Of a stretch of DNA of 64,000 bases, positions 9,209-16,616 are shown piece after piece. The notes below the pieces were generated by a model. It had not been told where the DNA came from, did no database searches, and was given only the letters and a program-made list of their open reading frames with translations. Each line of letters begins with the position of its first letter. The stretch's first letter is position 1. The DNA is taken from NCBI GenBank assembly GCA_045599325.1, contig JAZRVT010000031.1:108369-172368 (forward strand), written 5' to 3'. Origin of the DNA: Cacconaster sp045599325. GTDB taxonomy: Bacteria; Bacteroidota; Bacteroidia; Bacteroidales; UBA932. The translations under genes and the position numbers were made by a program.

Positions 9209-9683
9209 TGAAGAGTCCGAGGCCGTAGAGCTTCGGAGAGACGGCTGTGAGGACAGACGCCAGCAGCAGAAGCCCCATCACCTTGAAGGCAAGCTGCTTG
9301 GTCTCCGGCATAGCGCCCCACGCGAATTTCGCACGGCTCCTGAATGTGCTCCATTTTTCTGACAGCCTGCTGATGGTCCTGCCGTTGCCGTCCACATATT
9401 CAGCCTTGAGCGGTTTCTGCTTCCTGACCTTTACCGAAACCTGACAGGTGGCGGACTTGTTGTCAGCATCTGTGGCAGTGACTGTCATTCTGGCCTTCCC
9501 GTCCGCACGGACCAGTTTCAGTTTCTTCGAGCCCGAAAGCGCTATCGGGCTGGTCGTGGCGTTATAGCCGTTGTCGATTGTCAGCTGCGCCGAACTGGCA
9601 TTCCTGCAGTTCCAGCTCACTTCCACGATGTCGCCTTCGGTGACTGTTTTACGGTTGATGTTGAGTGATATCTGTGGTTTCAT
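9165..9683 (-). CDS. Unknown protein with an Ig-like domain and C-terminal membrane helices
   Basis: A 172-residue protein of a family I do not recognise. The first 90 residues look like one Ig-like beta sandwich (GDIVEVSWNCRNA, KARMTVTATDADNKSATCQV). A basic linker follows, then two hydrophobic segments near the C-terminus (MGLLLLASVLTAV and GLGLFIIFGYLLW), ending in KKR. It has no N-terminal signal peptide, so the Ig-like part may be cytoplasmic, or exported by the tail segments. The gene is convergent with the EamA gene and overlaps its end by 44 bases. Its reading frame is free of stops and its composition is protein-like, so I think it is real. Confidence 0.65.
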   Translation of the reverse strand: MKPQISLNINRKTVTEGDIVEVSWNCRNASSAQLTIDNGYNATTSPIALSGSKKLKLVRADGKARMTVTATDADNKSATCQVSVKVRKQKPLKAEYVDGNGRTISRLSEKWSTFRSRAKFAWGAMPETKQLAFKVMGLLLLASVLTAVSPKLYGLGLFIIFGYLLWTVAKKR

Positions 9684-9789
9684 ACTTCTTGATATTTGTG
9701 CGGCTTCCCTTAGGGCAAAAATGATTCCGCAACAGGAACGGCTGACACGGCGTCATTGTGTGAGGGTTCTGCCGAATCGTATTAATTGC

Positions 9790-9797
9790 TATATTTG
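9790..9797 (+). promoter_or_regulatory. -7 promoter box very close to the DUF218 start codon
   Basis: TATATTTG matches the -7 consensus exactly and ends only five bases before the ATG of the DUF218 gene. Transcription would then start at or next to the start codon, giving an almost leaderless mRNA. No clear -33 TTG is present at 19 bases. Confidence 0.5.
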
Positions 9798-9802
9798 TAG
9801 AT

Positions 9803-11014
9803 ATGAAATTCAGATTCTTATTGGTAGCAACAGCAGCGGCGGCACTCTCCTGCATATTATGCGGAAGCAGGCGGATGGACTGCGTTGCAGAGAAAAACTA
9901 TCCTATGACATACGCCCTCTGCTGCGGAGGGGCGGCTGAGATATGCAGTGCTGACGACGCGCTCAGGACACTGGCCGAATCGAAGAGACGCGCCCTGGAG
10001 AATGCCGGGTCCGGAGAGGAAGCCGTTCTCCCGGTGCTCTGGTCGGAGTCGGAGATCAAGGCCGCAGCAGCGCGTCTTTCCGCCCTCTGTTCTCCTGAAA
10101 ACGCACTCGGCAAAGCCGTGGCCGCCATGCGCGCCCGTGGTGCATATTTCCTTTATGACGGTCTTTCTGACAAGGAGTTCATCGCCGAGGCTTTCTGTCA
10201 GGATGCCGAAGGAATGAACAAGGCGCTGTCAATCTACGCTCTCGGCACCGGCTGCCTATATCCGTCCATTGACTCCGTATCGTTCGACGTACGGTCACAG
10301 GACTTCAGGGATATACAGAATTATATAAACTTCAATCTCCTTAAAGAAACGGAGGGAAGCGGTCTCTTCTTCGACATACCTCTCAAGGCGGCAATGAAAT
10401 ATATGGAAGCGTCGGAGCGCGACGAGGCCTCTGACTTCGAGCCTCTTGCAGAGGGAGAGAACTGGGCTGCCACGATTGCCGCCCGCCAAACCGAATGGAG
10501 TTCATACCCTTATTCAGCCATTCTCGTGCTGGGATGCGGTCCTGAAGTGCCGGGCCAGCCGCTTGACCCGTACGGCCGGCTCAGGACAGAATATGCAGCT
10601 CTGCTGTACCGTGAAGGCAAAGCCCCGTTCATCATCGTGAGCGGAGGCCGCGTCCACCCGCGCAAGACCAGATTCATCGAAGCGGTGGAGATGAAACGCT
10701 ATCTGGTCGAGGAGTGCGGAATCCCCGGCTCCGCCGTTTTCATCGACCCTCACGCAAGGCATACCACCTCAAACTTGCGCAACGCCTCCAGGATTATGGC
10801 CAGGGCCGGGTTCCCGATGGAACGCAAGGCTCTGGTCACATCAGGCAAATCGCATATAGACTATCTCACCACAGAAAGGTTCACCGCACTCTGCAAGAAG
10901 ACTATGTGGATTGTGCCGTTCACTCCCGGAGAAAGGCTGAACGACCGGGAGCTGGAGTTCACACCTTCTGTCTCCTCCCTGCAATGCTGCCCGCTCGACC
11001 CTCTGGATCCGTAG
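9803..11014 (+). CDS. DUF218/YdcF-ElyC family protein, exported
   Basis: A 403-residue protein. An N-terminal hydrophobic segment (FLLVATAAAALSCILC) looks like a signal peptide; a Cys follows, but the lipobox is imperfect. The C-terminal half is a DUF218 domain: SAILVLGCGPE, RLRTEYAALLY, PFIIVSGG, MKRYLVEECGI, then TTSNLRNASRI and ALVTSGKSH. DUF218 proteins include ElyC and SanA, linked to envelope integrity, and YdcF. The biochemical function is not established. The N-terminal half (about residues 40-230) matches nothing I recognise. The rhamnosidase-like gene starts 47 bases downstream on the same strand. Confidence 0.8.
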   Translation: MKFRFLLVATAAAALSCILCGSRRMDCVAEKNYPMTYALCCGGAAEICSADDALRTLAESKRRALENAGSGEEAVLPVLWSESEIKAAAARLSALCSPENALGKAVAAMRARGAYFLYDGLSDKEFIAEAFCQDAEGMNKALSIYALGTGCLYPSIDSVSFDVRSQDFRDIQNYINFNLLKETEGSGLFFDIPLKAAMKYMEASERDEASDFEPLAEGENWAATIAARQTEWSSYPYSAILVLGCGPEVPGQPLDPYGRLRTEYAALLYREGKAPFIIVSGGRVHPRKTRFIEAVEMKRYLVEECGIPGSAVFIDPHARHTTSNLRNASRIMARAGFPMERKALVTSGKSHIDYLTTERFTALCKKTMWIVPFTPGERLNDRELEFTPSVSSLQCCPLDPLDP

Positions 11015-11061
11015 AGAGAATTCTTTTGAAAACCGATTTGCCAGAAACACCTTAACTTCAT

Positions 11062-13230
11062 ATGAAACACTTCTGCACTCTTCTTGCCGCCCTTGTCCTG
11101 GCAATGATGCCGGCTGGGGCTTTCGAATGGAAGGCCGAATGGATAACCATCGAACGCTGCCACAGCGCGGCCAACACCTGGATAGCTTTCCGTACCACAG
11201 AGAACATAGCCGCAGTTCCCGAATCGGTGACCGCACGCATCGCCGCGGATTCCCGCTACTGGCTCTGGATCAACGGCGAGCCCGTTGTCCGCGAGGGTGG
11301 CCTCAAGAGAGGGCCGGCACCCGGCGCAGGATATTACGACAAGGTTGAGATCGCGCCATATCTCAAGTCCGGAGAAAACCATATCGCAGTGCTTGTATGG
11401 CACTTCGGACAGAACGGCTTCAGCCATCAGAACAGCGGAACCGTGTCTCTCCTCTTCCAGGCCGAGGGAGACGGCGTCGAGATTCTCTCCAGCCGCCCGA
11501 ACTGGCAGAGTTCAATCCACAGGGGATTCAGCACCGTCAGACCGGAGACCAACTTCCGCCTCCCGGAGAGCAGCATACGCTATGATGCCGGTGCTTTCGA
11601 CGAAGAGTGGATAAACGGGAAGGGCCGCTTCGGCGACGTAATAGAGCTCGGCATAAAGCCAGGCGCAGCGCCGATGGGCGCGCTCGTCGAAAGGCCGATA
11701 CCGATGTGGAAGGATTACGGCATACGCAGCTACACCTCCGTCACCCGCAACGGCGACGAATGGGCCTGCAGGCTTCCATACAACGCGCAGGTGCATCCTG
11801 TCCTCAAGGTCAAGGCCCCTGCCGGCAAGGTCATCAGCATCTTCACCGACCACAAGGTTGTGACCGGGGAGCAGTGCGTCTGCGCCGAATACGTCACCCG
11901 CGAAGGGCTGCAGACCTTCGAGTGCTTCGACTGGATGAACGGCGAGACAGTGACCTATGTGATTCCTGATGAAGTGCAGGTGGAGGAGCTAAGCTACCGC
12001 GAGACTGGCTATGACACAGAGATCACCGGCTGGTTCCGCTGCGATGACGGATTCCTGAACGAGTACTGGCAGAAATCCGCGCGCACTCTCTGCGTCTGTA
12101 TGCGTGACACCTATTACGACTGCCCGGACAGGGAGCGTGCGCAGTGGTGGGGCGACGAGGTCAACGAGATTGCGGAAGCATTCCAGATGCTGAGCCCGTC
12201 ATCGGCGCTGCTGGGCCGCAAGGGCATAATGGAGCTTATATCGTGGCAGAAGAGCAACGGCGTGATGTACTCGCCGATACCGTGCGGCAACTGGTACCGC
12301 GAGCTGCCGATCCAGATCCTCGCCTCTGTGGGCTGGTTCGGAATCCGCGGCTGGTGGATGGGCAGCGGCGACGACACCATCATCCCTGCAGTCTATCCCG
12401 CAATCCACAACTATCTCCACGGAGTATGGCAGACAGACAGCGACGGCCTGCCTCTCTACAGGAACGGCGAATGGGACTGGCCTGACGCAGGCGACAACTG
12501 CGACAAGCTCGCCCTCGTCGGACCGTGGTATTACCTTGCACTGAAAGCCGAAGCGGAATTTGCCGAAAAAATTGGCAGGCACGCCGATGCCGCAGCTTCG
12601 CGGTATATGATGGAGAAACTGGCGGAATCATACAACAGGCGCTTCTGGAAAGACGGCAGATACCGTTCCGACTCCTATACCGGCGCTGACGACGACCGTG
12701 TGCAGGCAATGGCCATCGTCTCCGGGCTCGCTTCCGAGGACAAGTATCCTGCTCTGGTGGAAGTCATCGACCGGGAGTATCACGCCACAACATATATGGA
12801 GAGATACGTGCTCGATGCCCTCTTCATCGCAGGCGAGCCGGACAAGGCGCTTGCCAGGATGAGGAAACTCTATCCGACCGTGATGAAGGATGACTGCAGC
12901 ACCCTCTGGGAGCACTGGGACTGGTCCGGGACCAGCAACCACGCCTGGACAGGCGGAGGAGCCATTGAACTCGGCAGCAGGGTAGCGGGCATAACACCGG
13001 TCGAGCCGGGCTACAGGGTCTTCAGGGTAAGCCCTCAGATGGGCTCGCTCAAGAAGGTCGAGGCTGGATTCGACACGGCCAGCGGCAAGATAGAGGTAGC
13101 GCTTGACCGCAGGGGCGGCCGCATAGACGCTGTCATCACAGTCCCGGAAGGCACCAGCGCCATTGTCCGCCCAGCAAAGGCAAAGTCAGACAAGACCCTC
13201 GGTCCGGGAGTGCACAAGGTGAGGCTGTAG
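11062..13230 (+). CDS. Glycoside hydrolase family 78-like (alpha-L-rhamnosidase) protein
   Basis: A 722-residue secreted enzyme with a signal peptide (cleavage after MMPAGA, about residue 20). An N-terminal beta-rich region carries the sugar-binding-like segment of bacterial rhamnosidases (SRYWLWINGEPV). The (alpha/alpha)6 catalytic domain shows YYDCPDRERAQWWGDE, which corresponds to the family motif DCPQRDERxGWxGDAQ, and LWEHWDWSG with SNHAWTGG near the C-terminus. GH78 enzymes remove terminal alpha-L-rhamnose from pectin (rhamnogalacturonan) or flavonoid glycosides. The motif differs from the norm: ERAQWWGDE replaces ERxGWxGDA. Assignment to the clan is firm but the exact substrate is open. 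Two hairpins that can act as terminators follow. Confidence 0.82.
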   Translation: MKHFCTLLAALVLAMMPAGAFEWKAEWITIERCHSAANTWIAFRTTENIAAVPESVTARIAADSRYWLWINGEPVVREGGLKRGPAPGAGYYDKVEIAPYLKSGENHIAVLVWHFGQNGFSHQNSGTVSLLFQAEGDGVEILSSRPNWQSSIHRGFSTVRPETNFRLPESSIRYDAGAFDEEWINGKGRFGDVIELGIKPGAAPMGALVERPIPMWKDYGIRSYTSVTRNGDEWACRLPYNAQVHPVLKVKAPAGKVISIFTDHKVVTGEQCVCAEYVTREGLQTFECFDWMNGETVTYVIPDEVQVEELSYRETGYDTEITGWFRCDDGFLNEYWQKSARTLCVCMRDTYYDCPDRERAQWWGDEVNEIAEAFQMLSPSSALLGRKGIMELISWQKSNGVMYSPIPCGNWYRELPIQILASVGWFGIRGWWMGSGDDTIIPAVYPAIHNYLHGVWQTDSDGLPLYRNGEWDWPDAGDNCDKLALVGPWYYLALKAEAEFAEKIGRHADAAASRYMMEKLAESYNRRFWKDGRYRSDSYTGADDDRVQAMAIVSGLASEDKYPALVEVIDREYHATTYMERYVLDALFIAGEPDKALARMRKLYPTVMKDDCSTLWEHWDWSGTSNHAWTGGGAIELGSRVAGITPVEPGYRVFRVSPQMGSLKKVEAGFDTASGKIEVALDRRGGRIDAVITVPEGTSAIVRPAKAKSDKTLGPGVHKVRL

Positions 13231-13241
13231 CCCACACTGAA

Positions 13242-13265
13242 GCCGGGCTTTGCGATGAACCCGGC
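13242..13265. terminator. GC-rich hairpin after the GH78-like gene
   Basis: GCCGGG and CCCGGC, extended inward by TT/AA across a mismatch, form a stem just after the plus-strand GH78-like gene. A run of seven A follows on the plus strand, so by itself it is not a classical plus-strand intrinsic terminator. It sits next to a second hairpin. Confidence 0.45.
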
Positions 13266-13269
13266 AAAA

Positions 13270-13303
13270 AAAGAGAGGACGGCATTTCTGCCATCCTCTC
13301 TTT
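13270..13303. terminator. Bidirectional rho-independent terminator between convergent genes
   Basis: A stem of about 15 base pairs (AAAGAGAGGA-GGCA with one mismatch) has a TTTC loop. Read on the minus strand it ends in a run of seven T, which fits termination after the rpmB-rpmG-DUF4295 unit. Read on the plus strand the tail is TTTAATTT, so it may also stop transcripts from the GH78-like gene. Confidence 0.85.
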
Positions 13304-13323
13304 AATTTGTGAACCCTACTTTA

Positions 13324-13482
13324 TTACTTCTTGAAATAATCAGCAACTTCCTCAGTAGGTACAAGTTCTTCCTGGAATGCATAAGCACCTGTGCGCTCAG
13401 ACTTGACCATCTTGATGCACTTCACGACATTCTTCAGGCTGGATTTGTCACCGCTAAATGTAGCGACCGCTTTCTTTGCCAT
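13324..13482 (-). CDS. DUF4295 small basic protein
   Basis: A 52-residue protein starting MAKKAVATFSGDKSS and ending VADYFKK. It belongs to DUF4295, a family restricted to Bacteroidota and usually found directly after the genes for L28 and L33, as here. Its size, basic charge and MAKK start suggest a ribosome-associated protein, but its function is not known to me. The start lies 17 bases after the rpmG stop, and a strong terminator follows, so it is the last gene of the unit. Confidence 0.9.
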   Translation of the reverse strand: MAKKAVATFSGDKSSLKNVVKCIKMVKSERTGAYAFQEELVPTEEVADYFKK

Positions 13483-13499
13483 AGTATAATAAAGTTAAG

Positions 13500-13682
13500 T
13501 TATTTGATCTCTTTGTGAACGGTGTACTTCTTGAGGTACGGATTATACTTCTTGAGCTCCATACGCTCAGGAGTGTTCTTCTTGTTCTTGGTGGTGATAT
13601 ACCTTGAGATACCGGGAACGCCGCTTTCGCGCTGCTCTGTGCACTCGAGGATTACCTGAACTCTGTTACCTTTCTTTGCCAT
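13500..13682 (-). CDS. rpmG: 50S ribosomal protein L33
   Basis: A 60-residue L33 protein of the large ribosomal subunit. It shows the family pattern MAKKGNRVQVILECTE, YITTKNKKNTPERMEL and KKYNPYLKKYTVHKE. Only one Cys is present, so it is the zinc-independent form and cannot bind zinc through the paired CxxC motifs. It is the middle gene of rpmB-rpmG-DUF4295, with gaps of 10 and 17 bases. Confidence 0.97.
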   Translation of the reverse strand: MAKKGNRVQVILECTEQRESGVPGISRYITTKNKKNTPERMELKKYNPYLKKYTVHKEIK

Positions 13683-13692
13683 AGCCGTAAAA

Positions 13693-13935
13693 TTAGACGA
13701 TGTTAATCAAACCTTTCTCCCTTGAAACCTTGAGAGTTTCTGCGAGACCGTTCTTGTAGATGGTCTTCATACCCTTGCAGGAGACTTTGAGAGTTATGTA
13801 CCTCTGCTCTTCCTCTGACCAGAATCTCTTGGTCTTGAGGTTCGGAGCGAACTCACGCTTTGTGCGTCTCTTGGAATGGGAAACATTGTTTCCAATCATT
13901 CTCTTCTTACCTGTTACTTGACAGACACGTGCCAT
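13693..13935 (-). CDS. rpmB: 50S ribosomal protein L28
   Basis: An 80-residue L28 protein. MARVCQVTGKK, NNVSHSKRRTKREF, and TLKVSCKGMKTI are typical. It heads the rpmB-rpmG-DUF4295 unit. A 78-base gap separates it from lepB; the variant box GATATTTG in that gap could be its -7 element, but it is one base off the consensus. Confidence 0.97.
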   Translation of the reverse strand: MARVCQVTGKKRMIGNNVSHSKRRTKREFAPNLKTKRFWSEEEQRYITLKVSCKGMKTIYKNGLAETLKVSREKGLINIV

Positions 13936-14013
13936 TGTATATCTACTTTTATATTATTTTCCAAAGGGGCTGCAAATATCTTGATTTTTATTTAAAAAAC
14001 CAAATAAAATTTC

Positions 14014-15339
14014 TCATTTAAAAAACTTTAGCATTCTCTTCCACCTGATGTTACGGGGGAACGGAAGGTTGTTGTCGACCGACAGCCAGATCATCCTCGG
14101 CTTGCCCACGATGTGGTCTTCCGGAACGAATCCCCAGTAGCGGGAGTCGAGCGAATTGTGGCGGTTGTCGCCCATCATGAAGTAATAGTCCATCTTGAAG
14201 GTGTAGACCGAATCCTCCACCCCGTTGATGAGGTAGCGGCCGTCTTCAGTCTCCTCGAAGGTATTGGCCTCATAGACTTCGATGATGCGGCGGTAGAACG
14301 GGAGATTGTCGGGAGTGAGCGTCACGGAAGCCCCCTTTGCAGGAATCCACAACGGTCCGTAGTTGTCTCGCGTCCACTGCTGGTCGACGAACGGGAAGAG
14401 CATCAGCTCCGAGTCCGGATAATCCGGAGGATAGACGTCGATGTTCTCTTCCACGCTTACAACGTTTGCCAGAGTCTTCACCTTTTCGGCGCGGGAGGCG
14501 GTCAGAGGCATTGCAGGATAGCCGGGCAGCGATGCGCTGTACCAGACTTCGCCTGTATTGAGCCCCAGCTCGCGGAGGACGACAGGGTTGACAGGGGTGC
14601 CGTTGGTCACGACACAGAAGGAATTCTGGATTCCTTCATAGGTGTCCTGCGGCTTGCCGTCGATATAAACCCAGCCGTCAACTATGCTGAGAGTGTCGCC
14701 CGGCAGCGCGACGCAGCGCTTCACATAGTGGTCCTTCTTGTCCACAGGACGGGTCTTCACAGGCCCGTAGGTTGCTATGGCGTACTCCCTGGACGTATTG
14801 CGCACCTGTGCGTAATAGTCGTCGGAAGGGGCCTTCACCAGGACAGTGTCTCCGTGAGGGAAGGAGAAGACCACATAGTCATCCCTTTCAACCTTGCCGA
14901 AGCCCTTCAGACGCTTGTAGCCGTACTGGAGAGCGGTGGAGTAGCTGTCCTTGCCGGAAACCGGCATCGTATTGTGGACAAACGGAACAGAGAGCGGAGT
15001 CTGCGGCAGCTTCGGGCCGTATGCCGTCTTGCCGACGAAAAGGTAGTCTCCTGTCATAAGGGAACTCTCCATTGAGGAGGACGGAATCTTGAAAGCCTGG
15101 AAGAAGAAGATATTCAGGAAGGTGACCACCACCACTGCGAACAGCAGAGCGTCGATCCACCCGAATATGCTTTTCTTCGGTATCCAGGATTCGAGTTTCC
15201 TGGTCACGCAGAACTCGAATACGACAGCGATTCCGAAGAGCCACCACCAGTTCCCGTGCCAGGCAACCCATAAGACATAGAGTACGGTCCAGAAAATGAA
15301 CCGCACCCATTTATTCCGTATAAATCCCTTGAAACTCAA
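14014..15339 (-). CDS. lepB: Signal peptidase I
   Basis: A 441-residue type I signal peptidase, which cleaves signal peptides from Sec- and Tat-exported proteins at the outer face of the inner membrane. The N-terminus has membrane segments (about 12-45 and 62-82). The nucleophile is Ser89 in PSSSMESSL, and the general base is Lys207 in DHYVKRCVALPGD. The final box is MMGDNRHNSLDSRYWGFV. It is much longer than the E. coli enzyme (about 320 residues) because of insertions around residues 110-200 and 220-350, as is usual in Bacteroidota. The gene starts 10 bases after rplT, at the end of the thrS-infC-rpmI-rplT unit. Confidence 0.96.
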   Translation of the reverse strand: MSFKGFIRNKWVRFIFWTVLYVLWVAWHGNWWWLFGIAVVFEFCVTRKLESWIPKKSIFGWIDALLFAVVVVTFLNIFFFQAFKIPSSSMESSLMTGDYLFVGKTAYGPKLPQTPLSVPFVHNTMPVSGKDSYSTALQYGYKRLKGFGKVERDDYVVFSFPHGDTVLVKAPSDDYYAQVRNTSREYAIATYGPVKTRPVDKKDHYVKRCVALPGDTLSIVDGWVYIDGKPQDTYEGIQNSFCVVTNGTPVNPVVLRELGLNTGEVWYSASLPGYPAMPLTASRAEKVKTLANVVSVEENIDVYPPDYPDSELMLFPFVDQQWTRDNYGPLWIPAKGASVTLTPDNLPFYRRIIEVYEANTFEETEDGRYLINGVEDSVYTFKMDYYFMMGDNRHNSLDSRYWGFVPEDHIVGKPRMIWLSVDNNLPFPRNIRWKRMLKFFK

Positions 15340-15349
15340 TTTTCAGGAG

Positions 15350-15694
15350 TTATTTGACAGAGTTTACGATTGCCTCGAAAGCCTTTGGATCGTTCATCGC
15401 GAGGTCTGCGAGGACCTTGCGGTTCAGACCGATGTTCTGAGCTGCGAGACGGCCCATGAACTGTGAGTAGTTCATACCGTGCTGGCGTGCAGCAGCATTG
15501 ATACGGGTAATCCAGAGTGAGCGGAAGTTGTGCTTCTTGTTCTTGCGGTCACGGTAAGCGTAGGTCAAACCTTTCTCATAGGTGTTCTTCGCTACGGTCC
15601 AGACGTTCTTCCTTGACAGGAAGTTACCGCGGGTCTGTTTCAGAATCTTCTTGCGGCGTGCTCTTGATGCGACGCTATTTACAGATCTTGGCAT
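15350..15694 (-). CDS. rplT: 50S ribosomal protein L20
   Basis: A 114-residue L20 protein with the usual basic N-terminal extension (MPRSVNSVASRARRKKILKQ) and the globular part with YAYRDRKNKKHNFRSLWI and INAAARQHGMNYSQF. In many bacteria L20 represses the infC-rpmI-rplT operon by binding its mRNA; that order is preserved here. A 79-base gap with a small hairpin (CCCTG/CAGGG) separates it from rpmI. Confidence 0.98.
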   Translation of the reverse strand: MPRSVNSVASRARRKKILKQTRGNFLSRKNVWTVAKNTYEKGLTYAYRDRKNKKHNFRSLWITRINAAARQHGMNYSQFMGRLAAQNIGLNRKVLADLAMNDPKAFEAIVNSVK

Positions 15695-15773
15695 AATTGA
15701 TTTGGTTTTTGGAAGTCAGCGCCCTGTCCCGCAGGGTCTTTTCGGCTGTTCTCCCGGTTAAACAAAAAATAAA

Positions 15774-15968
15774 CTACTTGACAAGAAGTTCCTTTACTCT
15801 CTTGACGTCTGCCTTGTCAATCATTGAGACGTGGGTGAGGTTTCTCTTCTGCTTCTTTGTCTTCTTTGTGAGAATGTGGCTCTTGTAAGCGTGTTTTCTC
15901 TTGATCTTTCCAGAACCGGTGAGCGTGAAACGCTTCTTTGAACCGGAGTTGGTCTTCATTTTTGGCAT
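15774..15968 (-). CDS. rpmI: 50S ribosomal protein L35
   Basis: A 64-residue L35 protein: MPKMKTNSGSKKRFTLTG, KIKRKHAYKSHILTKK and a C-terminal VKELL. It lies between infC (24-base gap) and rplT in the conserved translation-factor operon. Confidence 0.98.
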   Translation of the reverse strand: MPKMKTNSGSKKRFTLTGSGKIKRKHAYKSHILTKKTKKQKRNLTHVSMIDKADVKRVKELLVK

Positions 15969-15992
15969 AATAAATAGTATTATTGAGATTGG

Positions 15993-16592
15993 TTATTTCT
16001 TTTTGACGGGAGCAATCATCATTATCATCCTCTTGCCTTCAAGCTTCGGCATCTGTTCAGCCTTACCGAACTCCTCAAGTTCCAGAGCGAAACGGAGAAG
16101 GAGCTTCTCGCCCTGCTCGGAGAAGAGGATGGAGCGTCCGCGGAAGAAGACATAGGCCTTGACCTTCGAGCCTTCCTGCAGGAAACTCTTTGCGTGGTTC
16201 AGCTTGAACTGGAAATCGTGCTCATCCGTCTGAGGCCCGAACCGGATCTCCTTGATCACGACCTTTGAAGCGTTGGCCTTCTGTTCCTTGGCCTTTTTCT
16301 TCTGCTGGTAGATGAACTTCTGATAGTCGATGATCTTGCAGACTGGCGGATCAGCGGAAGGCGCGATCTCGACAAGATCAAGTTCCTGATCCTGAGCCAT
16401 CTTCAAAGCCTCTGCAAGGGAAACTATTCCCTGCTGAGGGACATTGTCCCCGACCACCCTCACTTTCTGTGCGGTGATCTCTTCATTGATACGCAGCTGG
16501 CCCTCCTTGTCGTTCCTGTTCTGAGGCAGGCGACGGTCAGGCTGGCGTGGCGCCTGAGGCTTGGGTTTCGGTGGTCTGTAGTTGGTTGCTAT
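15993..16592 (-). CDS. infC: Translation initiation factor IF-3, AUA start codon
   Basis: IF-3 binds the 30S subunit, blocks premature 50S joining and rejects wrong start codons. The protein is 199 residues when started at ATA: ATNYRPPKPK, then a Pro/Arg-rich tail, then the conserved LRINEEITAQKVRVVGDN, VEIAPSADPPVCKIIDY and the C-domain GRSILFSEQG. The first in-frame ATG would be 43 codons later and would remove the conserved LRINEEI segment, so it cannot be right. At the ATA, GGAGG stands 8 bases upstream, an unusually good Shine-Dalgarno sequence for this phylum. E. coli infC uses AUU, another codon that IF-3 discriminates against, which gives autoregulation; the same logic is inferred here. 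Confidence 0.93.
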   Translation of the reverse strand: MATNYRPPKPKPQAPRQPDRRLPQNRNDKEGQLRINEEITAQKVRVVGDNVPQQGIVSLAEALKMAQDQELDLVEIAPSADPPVCKIIDYQKFIYQQKKKAKEQKANASKVVIKEIRFGPQTDEHDFQFKLNHAKSFLQEGSKVKAYVFFRGRSILFSEQGEKLLLRFALELEEFGKAEQMPKLEGKRMIMMIAPVKKK

Positions 16593-16600
16593 GGTCTTGT

Positions 16601-16606
16601 CCTCCC
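16601..16606 (-). promoter_or_regulatory. Strong ribosome-binding site of infC
   Basis: GGGAGG on the minus strand lies eight bases before the proposed ATA start codon. Most genes in this window lack any such sequence, so it supports both the start choice and special translational control of infC. Confidence 0.75.
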
Positions 16607-16616
16607 AGTTAAATTG

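Noticed and set aside
15695..15773. Structured RNA or L20-binding leader between rpmI and rplT
   Set aside because: Only a five-pair hairpin (CCCTG/CAGGG) is visible; too weak to name a riboswitch or binding site.
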